Translations under genes and position numbers: made by a program
Shown here: positions 17,103-25,778 of the stretch, one piece after another
Position numbering within the stretch: the stretch's first letter is position 1
Layout of the letters: each line of letters opens with the position of its first letter
Notes under the pieces: generated by a model
The model's input: the letters and a program-made list of their open reading frames with translations, nothing else
Told to the model about the DNA's origin: nothing
Databases searched by the model: none
Assembly (NCBI RefSeq): GCF_036345915.1
Contig: NZ_CP107785.1
Coordinates: forward strand, 5,022,001 to 5,086,000
Source of the DNA: Nocardia sp. NBC_00565
GTDB taxonomy: Bacteria > Actinomycetota > Actinomycetes > Mycobacteriales > Mycobacteriaceae
Reading direction: 5' to 3'
DNA length: 64,000 nt

Positions 17103-18344
17103 ATGACCGAGCTATCCCCCGTCCTCAAACAAGCCACCCCGGTCACCGTCGATCACGGTGCGGGCTGCTACCTGTACGGCACCGACGGACGGCGCTATCT
17201 CGACTTCACCGCGGGCATCGGCGTGACCAGCACCGGGCACTGTCACCCGCGTGTGGTCGCCGCGGCCCAAGCCCAAGTCGCGAGCCTGATCCATGGCCAA
17301 TACACCACCGTCATGCATCGACCGATGCTCCAGCTCATCGAACGGCTCGGCACCGTGCTGCCCGAAGGTCTGGACTCGCTGTTCTTCGCCAACTCCGGCA
17401 GCGAGGCGATCGAGGCCGCGCTGCGCTTGGCCCGCCAGGCGACCGGGCGGCCGAATATCGTTGTCTTCCACGGCGGATTTCACGGCCGCACCGTCGCGGC
17501 GGCGACCATGACGACCTCGGGCACCCGCTTCTCCGCCGGATTCAGCCCACTCATGTCCGGTGTGCACGTCGCACCGTTTCCCACCGCGTTCCGCTACGGC
17601 TGGACCGAGGCGGAGGCCACCGCCTTCGCGCTGCGCGAGCTCGACTATCTCTTCGCCACCGTCACCTCCCCCGCCGAGACCGCCGCGTTCGTGGTCGAGC
17701 CGATGCTGGGCGAGGGCGGGTACATCCCCGGCAACAGCATGTTCTTCCGTGGGCTGCGCGAACGCGCGGACCGGCACGGCATCCTGCTCGTCTTCGACGA
17801 GATCCAGACCGGCTTCGGCCGGACCGGAAAGTTCTTCGGACATCAGCACTTCGGAGTCCGGCCCGACATCATCACCATCGCCAAGGGCCTGGCCAGCGGA
17901 TTCCCGTTGTCGGGCATCGCGGCACCGCGCGAACTGATGGCCAAGGCATGGCCGGGATCCCAGGGCGGAACCTACGGCGGCAATGCGGTCGCCTGCGCGG
18001 CGGCGATCGCCACGCTCGACGTCATCGAATCCGAAGGACTGGTGGACAACGCCGCCGCGCGCGGCACGCAGCTACTCGCGGGCCTGCGCGCGAGTGCCAC
18101 CAAGGCGATCGGCGATATCCGTGGTCTCGGACTGCTCGCGGGCCTCGAATTCACCACCGCGACCGGCGAACCCGACACCGCAACCGCCACGGCCGCGCAA
18201 CGGCTCGCGGTCGAGAAGGGTCTGCTGCTGCTCACCTGCGGTGCGCATATGAACGTGGTGCGGATGATCCCGCCGCTGATCGTGACCGACACTCAGATCG
18301 ACGACGCGCTCGCGATCTGGTCGGCAGTTCTCGCCGAGCTGTAA
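17103..18344 (+). CDS. Class III (omega-amino acid/GABA-type) aminotransferase
   Basis: The 413-residue PLP enzyme has the class III features: FFANSGSEAIEAALRLAR, FHGGFHGRT, Asp232 in VFDEIQTGFGRTG, and the PLP lysine Lys261 in IAKGLASG. It resembles GABA or diaminobutyrate aminotransferases; the true amino donor is unknown. ATG 17103 has GGGAGG 9 nt upstream. It opens a plus-strand unit with the DUF3830 gene 63 bp later, under the divergent promoter with the GntR-type site. The presumed product would feed the semialdehyde dehydrogenase at 15508. Confidence 0.85.
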   Translation: MTELSPVLKQATPVTVDHGAGCYLYGTDGRRYLDFTAGIGVTSTGHCHPRVVAAAQAQVASLIHGQYTTVMHRPMLQLIERLGTVLPEGLDSLFFANSGSEAIEAALRLARQATGRPNIVVFHGGFHGRTVAAATMTTSGTRFSAGFSPLMSGVHVAPFPTAFRYGWTEAEATAFALRELDYLFATVTSPAETAAFVVEPMLGEGGYIPGNSMFFRGLRERADRHGILLVFDEIQTGFGRTGKFFGHQHFGVRPDIITIAKGLASGFPLSGIAAPRELMAKAWPGSQGGTYGGNAVACAAAIATLDVIESEGLVDNAAARGTQLLAGLRASATKAIGDIRGLGLLAGLEFTTATGEPDTATATAAQRLAVEKGLLLLTCGAHMNVVRMIPPLIVTDTQIDDALAIWSAVLAEL

Positions 18345-18407
18345 AACCTTACGCAGCACTGCCCCCTACCCGCCCAGCTCACCGGCGATGGCCAGGAAGC
18401 AGGACCG

Positions 18408-18902
18408 ATGACCCGCTACATCACCATCACGCTGACCAAGGCGGGCGTGACCTGCCGCGCCCGCCTGCTCGACGCGGAAGCGCCCAGGACATGCGACGCG
18501 GTCTGGAATGCGTTGCCGCAGGAGGGCGATGCATTCCACGCCAAGTACGCCCGCAACGAGGTGTACACCCTCGTACCCCGGATCGGCGCGGCCCCGCACC
18601 GCGAGAACCCGACCGTCACCCCCATCCCCGGCGATGTGTGCCTGTTCGATTTCGAACCGTGGGAGATCGGCAACCCCGCCTACGGCTACGAGCCCGGCTC
18701 GACCGCACACCACGAGCAGGGCGCAACCGACCTGGCCCTCTTCTACGGCCGCAACAACCTACTTCTCAACGGCGACGTCGGCTGGGTCCCCGGCAATGTC
18801 TTCGCCACCATCGAAACCGGCCTCACCGACCTCGCCACTGCCTGCAACACGCTGTGGCTACACGGCGTCCAGGGCGAAACCCTCGCCTTCGCCCGCGCAT
18901 AA
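18408..18902 (+). CDS. DUF3830 protein (cyclophilin-like fold)
   Basis: The 164-residue protein matches DUF3830 (PF12903), a small cyclophilin-like family without known activity. Features are the opening MTRYITITLTKAGVTCRARL, the central HAKYARNEVYTLVP, PGDVCLFDFEPWEIGNPAYGYEP and the glycine-rich end. My recollection is that DUF3830 genes tend to lie near ectoine-type transporters and maleate-isomerase-like genes, as here. No catalytic residue can be named. It follows the aminotransferase on the same strand. A role in binding or isomerising a small carboxylate intermediate is only a guess. Confidence 0.75.
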   Translation: MTRYITITLTKAGVTCRARLLDAEAPRTCDAVWNALPQEGDAFHAKYARNEVYTLVPRIGAAPHRENPTVTPIPGDVCLFDFEPWEIGNPAYGYEPGSTAHHEQGATDLALFYGRNNLLLNGDVGWVPGNVFATIETGLTDLATACNTLWLHGVQGETLAFARA

Positions 18903-19130
18903 ATCGACTCGGAACTACCCTCGCACCCGAAACAGCCGCCGCCGCGATACCTGAATATCGCGGCGGCGGCACACATCACGATCGCCGACAACACAACATC
19001 CACCCCGCGCCCCAGGCCACGTCACGCATCACAGTCGCTGTCGTCATCACGGCACCTTCCCGGTGAACATCAGTCAGCGAATCAGGCCGGAAACACCGCT
19101 AGATCCACAGCCCCCGGCAATGTCGAGCAC

Positions 19131-19167
19131 GCGCTGGTGCAGGGTCGACGTTTGCCTGCACCAGCGC
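19131..19167 (-). terminator. Hairpin terminator downstream of the amidase
   Basis: A perfect 12-bp inverted repeat (GCGCTGGTGCAG ... CTGCACCAGCGC) with a 13-nt loop lies 28 bp past the amidase stop. No T-run follows, as is usual in high-GC actinomycetes. The rest of the 18903-19194 gap shows nothing else. Confidence 0.6.
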
Positions 19168-19194
19168 ATGGTGATCGCTTGTCCAGCTGGGGTT

Positions 19195-20595
19195 TCAGGA
19201 GGCGAGGACGTGTTCGGCGTAGCGGGCGAGGGCTAGGACGAGGTCGTCGGAGTGGCGTGGTCCGACGATTTGGAGGCCGACCGGTAGGCCGGCGCGGGTG
19301 GTGCCTGCGGGGATGCTGATCGCGGGTTGCTGGGTCATGTTGAAGGGGTAGGTGAATGGTGTCCATTGCGGCCAGCTGGTCAGGTCGCTGCCCGGTGGAA
19401 CATCGTGGCCGGCCTCGAATGCGGCGATCGGCATCGTCGGGGTGATCAGCACGTCGTAGGTGGCGTGGAAGGCGCCCATGGCGATGCCGAGTTGGGCGGC
19501 TACCGCGCGGGCGTCGAGATATTCGACGGCACTGACGGATTCGCCGCGTTCCCAGACCGCGCGCAGACCCTGGTCCATCCGTTCGCGCGTGCCGTCCGGG
19601 AATTTCGCCAGCATGGTCGCCGCACCGGCGGCCCACAGCACTTCGAACGCCTCGCGCGGATCACCGAAGCCTGGATCGGCCGCGGTGACCCGCAGCTCGG
19701 CCTCGCCCAGCCGCCGCACCGCGGCGTCCACGATGGCGGTGACCTCCGGGTCGACCTCGGCATAACCGAGGGTCGGCGAGTAGGCGACGGTCAGCCCGCG
19801 CACGTCGCGCAGCATCTGGCCGCGGAAGGTCGTCACGGTGGGCGGCAGCGCGGTCGGATCGCGCGGATCGGGCAGCGACAGAATATCCATCAGCAGCGCC
19901 GCATCCTCGACCGTCCGTGTCATCGGTCCCGCATGCGCCAGCGGACCGAACGGGCTCGCGGGATACAGCGGAATCCGCCCGTGCGTCGGCTTGAAGCCGA
20001 CGATGCCGCAGAACGCGGCCGGAATGCGGATACTGCCGCCACCGTCGGTGCCGACCGACACCGGGCCCATGCCCGCCGCGACCGCCGCGGCGCTGCCGCC
20101 CGACGAACCGCCCGCTGTCGTCGAAGGATCTGCCGGGTTACGAGTGATACCGGTCAGCGGGCTGTCGGTGACTGCCTTCCACGCGATCTCGGGTGTGGTC
20201 GTCTTCCCGAGGAACACCATGCCGTCCTCGCGCAGCCGGGCCGCGACCGGACTGTCCACCGGCCAGGGTCCGCTCGGATCGACCGAGGTGGAGCCGCGCC
20301 GGGTGGGCCAGCCCTCGGTGAGGAAGATGTCCTTGATCGAAATCGGCACGCCGTCGAGCAGGCCGCGGGCATAGCCGGAATTCCAGCGCGCCTCGGATTC
20401 CTTGGCCTGCACCAGTGCTCGATCGGGATCGACCAGACAGAAGGCGTTCAACGCGCCGTCGCGGGCCGCGATGGCCTCCAGGATCGCTTCGGTCGCCTCG
20501 ACCGGCGACAGAGTTCCGGCCGCGTAGGCCGATACCAACTCGACGGCGGTCATCGCCGCGGGGTGAGTGGCGCTGTTGAGGTCCGGATAGGTCAT
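19195..20595 (-). CDS. Amidase-signature hydrolase
   Basis: The 466-residue protein is an amidase-signature enzyme. The Ser-cisSer-Lys triad is visible: Lys88 in VPISIKD, the GGSSGGS stretch at 162-168, and nucleophile Ser189 in GGGSIR. Such enzymes hydrolyse carboxamides or carbamoyl groups. It lies 12 bp downstream of the D-2-hydroxyacid dehydrogenase and shares its promoter. In the cluster it may release ammonia and a carboxylate early in breakdown of an amide substrate. The exact substrate cannot be read from sequence. Confidence 0.85.
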   Translation of the reverse strand: MTYPDLNSATHPAAMTAVELVSAYAAGTLSPVEATEAILEAIAARDGALNAFCLVDPDRALVQAKESEARWNSGYARGLLDGVPISIKDIFLTEGWPTRRGSTSVDPSGPWPVDSPVAARLREDGMVFLGKTTTPEIAWKAVTDSPLTGITRNPADPSTTAGGSSGGSAAAVAAGMGPVSVGTDGGGSIRIPAAFCGIVGFKPTHGRIPLYPASPFGPLAHAGPMTRTVEDAALLMDILSLPDPRDPTALPPTVTTFRGQMLRDVRGLTVAYSPTLGYAEVDPEVTAIVDAAVRRLGEAELRVTAADPGFGDPREAFEVLWAAGAATMLAKFPDGTRERMDQGLRAVWERGESVSAVEYLDARAVAAQLGIAMGAFHATYDVLITPTMPIAAFEAGHDVPPGSDLTSWPQWTPFTYPFNMTQQPAISIPAGTTRAGLPVGLQIVGPRHSDDLVLALARYAEHVLAS

Positions 20596-20607
20596 GGCAT
20601 GACTCCT

Positions 20608-21573
20608 TCAGCCGGGCACGTACCCCAGCTCCTTGTCGACCACGTTGTCCAACGGCAGGCCAGTGATCCATTTGTCGAAGTTCTCAGTGAACGCTGTGAC
20701 GATCTCGGCGCGCCAGCCGATGAAGTCACCCGAATTGTGCGGAGTGATGAGCACATTCGGCAGATCCCACAGCGGATGCCCGGTCGGCAGCGGCTCCGGA
20801 TCCACTACATCCAGCGCCGCCCCGGCGATCGATCCCGCACTGAGCGCGGCGACGAGGTCGTCGGTCACAACGAGTTCCCCACGCCCGACATTCACAAACC
20901 TGGCATGCGGTTTCATCGCGGCGAATGCCCTGGCATCGAACATCTTCCGGGTCTGCGGCGTCAATGGTGCGGCCACCACGACGTAGTCGGCCGCGGGGAG
21001 TTCCGCGAGCAGGTCGGCGCCGATATTGCCGAAATCCGGGTCGGTGGTCCGCGCGCGCCTGCCCACCGCACGCACGGTCATCCCGGCGGCACGCAGCAAC
21101 CGCGCGATGGCGCGGCCGATCGTGCCGGTCCCCACGATGAGGACGGTCGCGCCCACGATCCGCTCGGATTCACGGTGGCGCCAAACGTGGCGCTGCTGCA
21201 AGCGCAGCGATCCGCCGAGATCCTTGGCGAAACCGAGGAGCTGGCCCAGCACGTATTCCGCGATGGCCGTGTCGAATACGCCGCGCGTGTTGGTGACGAC
21301 CACCTCGCTTTCCCGCAATTCGGGGAACATCACCGGATCCACCCCGGTCGATCCCATATGCAGCCAGCGCAACCGATCGGCCGCGTGCCAGGCGTCGGGC
21401 ACCGCGCGAGTCAGGAAGTCGTAGACGAACAGCACCTCGGCACCGCGCAGGGCGTCGGCGAGCCCGGAGGCTTCGGTGTAGCGCACGTCGGCCCGACCCG
21501 CCACCCGGGCCATGAGGTCCGCGCCGGGCACACTGTCACTGTGCAGGACGGTGACAATCGGGCCCTGTTCCAC
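20608..21573 (-). CDS. D-2-hydroxyacid dehydrogenase (NAD-binding)
   Basis: The 321-residue protein is a D-isomer-specific 2-hydroxyacid dehydrogenase with NAD loop VGTGTIGRAIAR and the catalytic trio Arg in VNVGRGE, Glu in DPEPLP and His in ITPHNSG. It starts with GTG at 21573. A promoter reading left has TTGACA inside the 21601-21617 operator and TAGTGT 17 bp away, which would place the transcript start almost at the GTG, so the mRNA may be leaderless. Likely role: interconversion of a 2-oxo and a D-2-hydroxy acid in the cluster's pathway. Confidence 0.85.
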   Translation of the reverse strand: MEQGPIVTVLHSDSVPGADLMARVAGRADVRYTEASGLADALRGAEVLFVYDFLTRAVPDAWHAADRLRWLHMGSTGVDPVMFPELRESEVVVTNTRGVFDTAIAEYVLGQLLGFAKDLGGSLRLQQRHVWRHRESERIVGATVLIVGTGTIGRAIARLLRAAGMTVRAVGRRARTTDPDFGNIGADLLAELPAADYVVVAAPLTPQTRKMFDARAFAAMKPHARFVNVGRGELVVTDDLVAALSAGSIAGAALDVVDPEPLPTGHPLWDLPNVLITPHNSGDFIGWRAEIVTAFTENFDKWITGLPLDNVVDKELGYVPG

Positions 21574-21574
21574 A

Positions 21575-21617
21575 TTGACACACTAAAATCGCATCGTATG
21601 ATTGTCAACAATCCGAC
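21575..21617. promoter_or_regulatory. Overlapping divergent promoters with GntR/FCD operator, copy 2
   Basis: Rightward promoter: TTGACA at 21575-21580, 16-bp spacer, TATGAT at 21597-21602. Leftward promoter: TTGACA on the minus strand within 21601-21610 and TAGTGT 17 bp further. The 17-bp site ATTGTCAACAATCCGAC at 21601-21617, identical to 17051-17067, overlaps both, so one bound dimer could block both directions. Confidence 0.7.
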
Positions 21618-21658
21618 CGTTCTCGGAGGTCTACCGGCTGAGCGCGAGAGGGGCCGCA

Positions 21659-22399
21659 TTGGAACTCAGCTTTCCCGATATCGAAGGTCCCGTCGCACAG
21701 CGGGGTATCGGGATCATCGCGCCGTTCGACCTCGCGCTCGAACGAGAGCTCTGGCGCTGGGCGCCGCTGGATGTCAGCCTGCATCTCGCCCGCACACCCT
21801 ACGAACCGGTCCCGGTTTCGATGGCGATGGCCGAGCTGGTGTCCAATCCCGCGCACCTGACCGCGGCGACCCGTGACGTATTGCACGTGGAGCCCGAAGT
21901 TGTTGCGTACCTGTGCACTTCGGGCAGCTTCATCAGGGGCCTCGACTACGAGAAGTCCCTGCGCGACACCATCTGCCGGGCTGGTGCGCAAGACGCCGTC
22001 ACCACCTCCGGCGCACTCGTGGAGGCCATTCGGCATCTGGATATCAGTCGCGTCTCCGTGCTCACGCCCTACGACGAAATCCTCACGCACAAGCTGCACG
22101 ATTTCCTCGCCGAGGCCGGTTGCACGGTAATCCGTTCCGACCACCTCGGATTGGGTGGCGGCATCTGGAAGGTCAACTACCGCACCATCGCCGAACGCAT
22201 CGTCGGCGCCGACGACCCAGCGGCGCAGGCCATCTTCGTCAGCTGTACCAACCTGCCCACCTATGACGTCATCGAGCCACTCGAACAGGCCCTCGGCAAG
22301 CCCGTACTCACCGCGAACCAGCTCACCATGTGGGCGTGCCTGGGGCGGATGAAGCTGCCGATGACCGGTCCGGGGAAGTGGCTACTCAACGTTTTCTGA
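21659..22399 (+). CDS. Maleate isomerase/Asp-Glu racemase family protein (EutA-like)
   Basis: The 246-residue protein belongs to the maleate cis-trans isomerase/arylmalonate decarboxylase branch of the Asp/Glu racemase superfamily. Both catalytic cysteines are present: Cys86 in YLCTSGSF and Cys196 in VSCTNL, together with the typical opening RGIGIIAPFDLALERELWRW. The frame is open from a TTG at 21602 inside the operator, but TTG 21659, preceded by AGAGGGG, fits the domain start and the promoter better. It is followed 11 bp later by a paralogue. Probable role: isomerisation or racemisation of a dicarboxylic intermediate. Confidence 0.75.
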   Translation: MELSFPDIEGPVAQRGIGIIAPFDLALERELWRWAPLDVSLHLARTPYEPVPVSMAMAELVSNPAHLTAATRDVLHVEPEVVAYLCTSGSFIRGLDYEKSLRDTICRAGAQDAVTTSGALVEAIRHLDISRVSVLTPYDEILTHKLHDFLAEAGCTVIRSDHLGLGGGIWKVNYRTIAERIVGADDPAAQAIFVSCTNLPTYDVIEPLEQALGKPVLTANQLTMWACLGRMKLPMTGPGKWLLNVF

Positions 22400-22410
22400 T
22401 CGGAAGAAGT

Positions 22411-23142
22411 ATGCAGGCACCCACCGTCGGTTTCATCTATCCCGACCACGCGGCCGAGGACGACTACCCGCTGGCCGCGGCGGTCCTCGGCGCGCGACTG
22501 CCCGTGGCGCACATCTACGGCACCGATCTGCACGCCATTCCCGAACTGCTGGATCTGGGCAGCCCGGACAAGCTGCGCCACGGCGCCGAGCTGCTCGCGC
22601 CGCAGCAACCGGACGCGGTCGTCTGGGCCTGCACCTCGGGCAGTTTCGTCTATGGACCGGAGGGTGCGCGCGATCAGGCGCGCGCCTTGGCCGACGCGGC
22701 GGAAGTACCGGCGTCCAGCACCAGCCTCGCCTTCGTCGCGGCCGCGCGGGCACTCGACGTGCGCCGCGTCGCCATCGCCGCCAGCTATCCGGACGAGGTC
22801 GCGCGATTGTTCGTCGAGTTCTTGGCCGACGCCGGCATCGAGGTGGTTTCGCTGTCGAGCGCGGGTATCGACACCGCCGCCGAGGTCGGCACCCTCACGC
22901 CCGCGCAGGTACGCGAGCTCGCGGTGACCAACGATCACCCCGACGCGCAGGCGCTGCTGATTCCGGACACCGCGATGCACACCCTCGCGGTACTGCCGGA
23001 ACTGGAAGCCGCCCTTGGCAAGACGGTGCTGACCGCCAACCAGGTCACCATCTGGGAGGGCCTGCGACTGGTCGGCAGCACCGCGCCGGCCGCTTCGCTC
23101 GGCACTCTTTTCGCGGAAGGGCACTCCTATGTCGGTCATTGA
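22411..23142 (+). CDS. Maleate isomerase-like paralogue lacking the second catalytic cysteine
   Basis: The 243-residue protein is a second member of the maleate isomerase/Asp-Glu racemase superfamily, directly downstream of the first. It keeps the first cysteine (Cys74 in WACTSGSF), but the position of the second is aspartate (Asp186 in LIPDTAMHT). A two-base-transfer racemase mechanism is therefore unlikely; a one-cysteine lyase or decarboxylase-like reaction, or a structural partner role, is possible. ATG 22411 has GGAAGAAG upstream. Its 3' end overlaps the GntR gene by 14 bp. Confidence 0.75.
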   Translation: MQAPTVGFIYPDHAAEDDYPLAAAVLGARLPVAHIYGTDLHAIPELLDLGSPDKLRHGAELLAPQQPDAVVWACTSGSFVYGPEGARDQARALADAAEVPASSTSLAFVAAARALDVRRVAIAASYPDEVARLFVEFLADAGIEVVSLSSAGIDTAAEVGTLTPAQVRELAVTNDHPDAQALLIPDTAMHTLAVLPELEAALGKTVLTANQVTIWEGLRLVGSTAPAASLGTLFAEGHSYVGH

Positions 23143-23806
23143 TTTCGAGCCGGTGCACCAGCAGTCGACCGCGGAGATGATCGCCGACCGACTGCGCGAG
23201 GCCATCATGCGCGGCAATCTCGCGCCCGGCGTCCAACTCGGGGAGGCCGACCTCGCGACCCGGTTCGGGGTGTCGCGCGGTCCGGTGCGCGAGGCGATGC
23301 AGCGGCTGCTCTCCGAGGGGCTGCTGTACAGCATCCGCAATCGCGGCATCTTCGTCATCGAACTGACCGTCGACGATGTCGTCGATATCTACCGGGCCAG
23401 AACCGCCATCGAAGGCGGCGCGCTCGCCCTGATCCTCGACGGCCGCCGCGATATCGCCTACACCGCCCTCGGCCCCAGCGTCACCGATATGTGCGCCCAC
23501 GCCGAAAGCGGCAATGCCGCAGGCGTATCCGATGCCGACCAAGCCTTCCACGAGGCCCTGGTCGACAGCGCGGGCAGCCCGCGCCTGGTCCGCGCGGCCC
23601 GCACCCTACTCATCGAAACCCGAATGTGCCTGGGCGCCTTGCAAACAACGTATCCGGACCTGCGCGAACAAGCCCAGGAACACGTCGACCTGCGCGAGGC
23701 GATCGGAGCCGGCCCCAAACCCCGCGCCCGCACCCTGCTCATCGAGCATATGAACGATGCGATCCACCGCCTACGGCGCCGCTACCCCGAACAAGTCGAT
23801 CGCTGA
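23129..23806 (+). CDS. GntR-family (FCD domain) transcriptional regulator
   Basis: The 225-residue protein has an N-terminal winged helix (TAEMIADRLREAIMRGNL, then LATRFGVSRGPVREAMQRL at about 48-66) and a C-terminal FCD ligand domain with metal-binding-type residues (DADQAFHEAL and later histidines). FCD proteins usually sense small carboxylates. It is the third gene of a plus-strand unit and overlaps the preceding gene by 14 bp. The two identical ATTGTCAACAAT palindromes at 17051 and 21601 fit its family's operator type, so it probably controls both divergent promoters and, through one of them, itself. Confidence 0.85.
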   Translation: MSVIDFEPVHQQSTAEMIADRLREAIMRGNLAPGVQLGEADLATRFGVSRGPVREAMQRLLSEGLLYSIRNRGIFVIELTVDDVVDIYRARTAIEGGALALILDGRRDIAYTALGPSVTDMCAHAESGNAAGVSDADQAFHEALVDSAGSPRLVRAARTLLIETRMCLGALQTTYPDLREQAQEHVDLREAIGAGPKPRARTLLIEHMNDAIHRLRRRYPEQVDR

Positions 23807-23808
23807 AC

Positions 23809-23974
23809 CGCCCGCACCGATATCGATGAACTGGCGGACACCGGATTCGGCGGCCGTGCGGACGCCCTGCAGCAGAAATCGGCGGCTCATCTTGGCCAAT
23901 GCTCGCGAGTCCGGCGCGACCTGCAGTATTCGCTGGGCGAACACCTGATCGGCTTCGTAGTTGTCCCGAACCTC
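23809..23974 (-). pseudogene. Internal fragment of a PF04672 methyltransferase
   Basis: A minus-strand frame encodes RDNYEADQ, RILQVAPDSRALAKMSRRFL and VRQFIDIGAG, clearly similar to residues of the complete methyltransferase at 6322. The similarity covers only about 55 residues. The family start motif and everything after the SAM loop are missing, and the break lies at the end of the GntR gene. This is a decayed paralogue. The rest of 23975-24162 shows only the expected promoter space for the DUF4331 gene. Confidence 0.75.
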
Positions 23975-24162
23975 GACCGGCTGTCTGCGGAATCCTACGA
24001 CAGGCGCCCCTCGGCCAGCTGGTTTCGGGATACCTCTGCGCCGAGCCGAGTCGGGCGGTGTGCGATGGCATGCGGTCTGCCGGGATAGGTCGATCGACCG
24101 ATGTAGTGAGACGGGTCTCGCATTCACCATTGGCTGCACCGTCTCCTATCAAAGGAAATCTC

Positions 24163-25770
24163 ATGTCCCGAACATCTCGGCGCGGCATCCGAAGTCGTGC
24201 CGCCGGCGCTCTTTTGGCGGTCGGTGTCGTCGTGCTCAGCGGTACCGCGGGCGGCCTCACGCTGCCGATCGCCAACGCTTCCAGCCACCGTGAAGCCCCG
24301 CTGATCGCCGCCGATCCGGCGGTGGACAACACCGACGTGTACGCGTTCATCAGCCCCGACAAGCCCGATACGGTGACGATCATCGCCAATTGGTTCGGGC
24401 TGCAGGAACCCAATGGCGGACCGAATTTCTACCCCTGGGCCACCGAGGCCAACTACGACCTCAATATCGACAACGACGGCAACGGGAAACCCGATCTCAG
24501 CTACCGGGTCAGCTTCACGACCGACGATCGGCGCGGCGGCACTACCTTCCTCTACAACAACGGACCGGTCACCAGCCTGCGCGACGAGAACCTGCTCTTC
24601 CGCCAGAACTACACGCTGTCGATCAGTCAGGGCGTGAACGACTGGCGCCCGATCGCGCACGGCCAAGCAGCGCCTTCGTTCACCGGGCCGGCCTCGATGC
24701 CCGACTACGGCGCGCTGCGCAAGGAGGCAACCCAGCAGCTGCCCGGCGGCGGCACGGTGTACGTCGGTTCCGCGGAGGATCCGTTCTTCCTCGACCTGCG
24801 CGTATTCGACCTGCTCTACGGCGGCAACCTGTCCGAGGTCGGCACCGATACGCTGCGCGGGTACAACGTCAATACTGTTGTGCTGCAGGTGCCGATGCGC
24901 GATCTCGCGCTGAAGAACGACCCGGCGCGCAATCCGGTGATCGGGGTATGGAGTGATACCGAGCGCCGCTCGATGCAGCTGAGCCCCGGTGCGACCACGC
25001 CGGTCGGCGACTTCGTGCAGGTGTCGCGGCTCGGCAATCCACTCGTGAACGAGGTAGTCGTTCCGGTCGGGCTGAAGGACGCGTTCAACGGGCTTTCACC
25101 GAGCAAGGACGCGACGATTCCGGAAGTGGTCCAGCGGGTCACCGATCCCGAGCTGCCGAAGTTGATCAACTCGATCTACCAGGTTCCGGCACCGGCCACC
25201 CCGCGCAACGACCTGGTGGAGATCTTCCTTACCGGAATCGCGAAAAAGGCTCCGACACTGGACAACAGCGCACCGCCCATCCAGGCGGACCTGAACTCGC
25301 AGGTTCTCAACGCCGACGTCCAGCCCTTGGCGTTCCAACCGTCGGAGATGCTGCGGCTGAATATGTCGGTGCCGGTGACGGCGCAGCCCAATCGGCTCGG
25401 CGTACTCGGCGGTGACCTGCAGGGATTCCCCAATGGTCGGCGACTGACCGACGATGTGGTCGATATCGCGGTGCAGGCCATGGTGGGCGCGGCGCAGACC
25501 GGCAAATTGGTCGACGCACTCGCGACCGGGGACAAGGTCGATGCCAATGACGTGTCGTTCGCGGGCAACTTCCCGTACGTCGCGCTGCCGTCGCGGGACA
25601 AGACCGCGCCCGCGGCCACATCCACGTCGCCGAACGGAATCGCACCCGCCGCGTCCCAGCAAGGCGACGACGGCATGTCATGGACGCCGATCGCCGCCGG
25701 CGGTGTCGGTGCCGCCGCGCTGGTAGGTGGCGGCGGCTGGCTGCTGATGCGACGTCGACGAGTCGGCTGA
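24163..25770 (+). CDS. DUF4331 secreted protein with C-terminal membrane anchor
   Basis: The 535-residue protein matches DUF4331. It has a long signal peptide (SRAAGALLAVGVVVLSG to about residue 39), then the family opening SSHREAPLIAADPAVDNTDVYAF, NFYPWATEANYDLNIDNDG and FDLLYG. The C terminus has a hydrophobic segment GVGAAALVGGGGWLLM followed by RRRR, without an LPXTG sortase motif, so it is probably membrane-anchored with the bulk outside. ATG 24163 has AAAGGAA upstream. It is paired with a TPR gene. The molecular function of DUF4331 is unknown. Confidence 0.8.
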   Translation: MSRTSRRGIRSRAAGALLAVGVVVLSGTAGGLTLPIANASSHREAPLIAADPAVDNTDVYAFISPDKPDTVTIIANWFGLQEPNGGPNFYPWATEANYDLNIDNDGNGKPDLSYRVSFTTDDRRGGTTFLYNNGPVTSLRDENLLFRQNYTLSISQGVNDWRPIAHGQAAPSFTGPASMPDYGALRKEATQQLPGGGTVYVGSAEDPFFLDLRVFDLLYGGNLSEVGTDTLRGYNVNTVVLQVPMRDLALKNDPARNPVIGVWSDTERRSMQLSPGATTPVGDFVQVSRLGNPLVNEVVVPVGLKDAFNGLSPSKDATIPEVVQRVTDPELPKLINSIYQVPAPATPRNDLVEIFLTGIAKKAPTLDNSAPPIQADLNSQVLNADVQPLAFQPSEMLRLNMSVPVTAQPNRLGVLGGDLQGFPNGRRLTDDVVDIAVQAMVGAAQTGKLVDALATGDKVDANDVSFAGNFPYVALPSRDKTAPAATSTSPNGIAPAASQQGDDGMSWTPIAAGGVGAAALVGGGGWLLMRRRRVG

Positions 25771-25778
25771 CGGGTCCT

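Noticed and set aside
21602..21658. TTG at 21602 as start of the EutA-like gene
   Set aside because: It lies inside the operator and overlaps the -10 element, and the added residues are not family-like.
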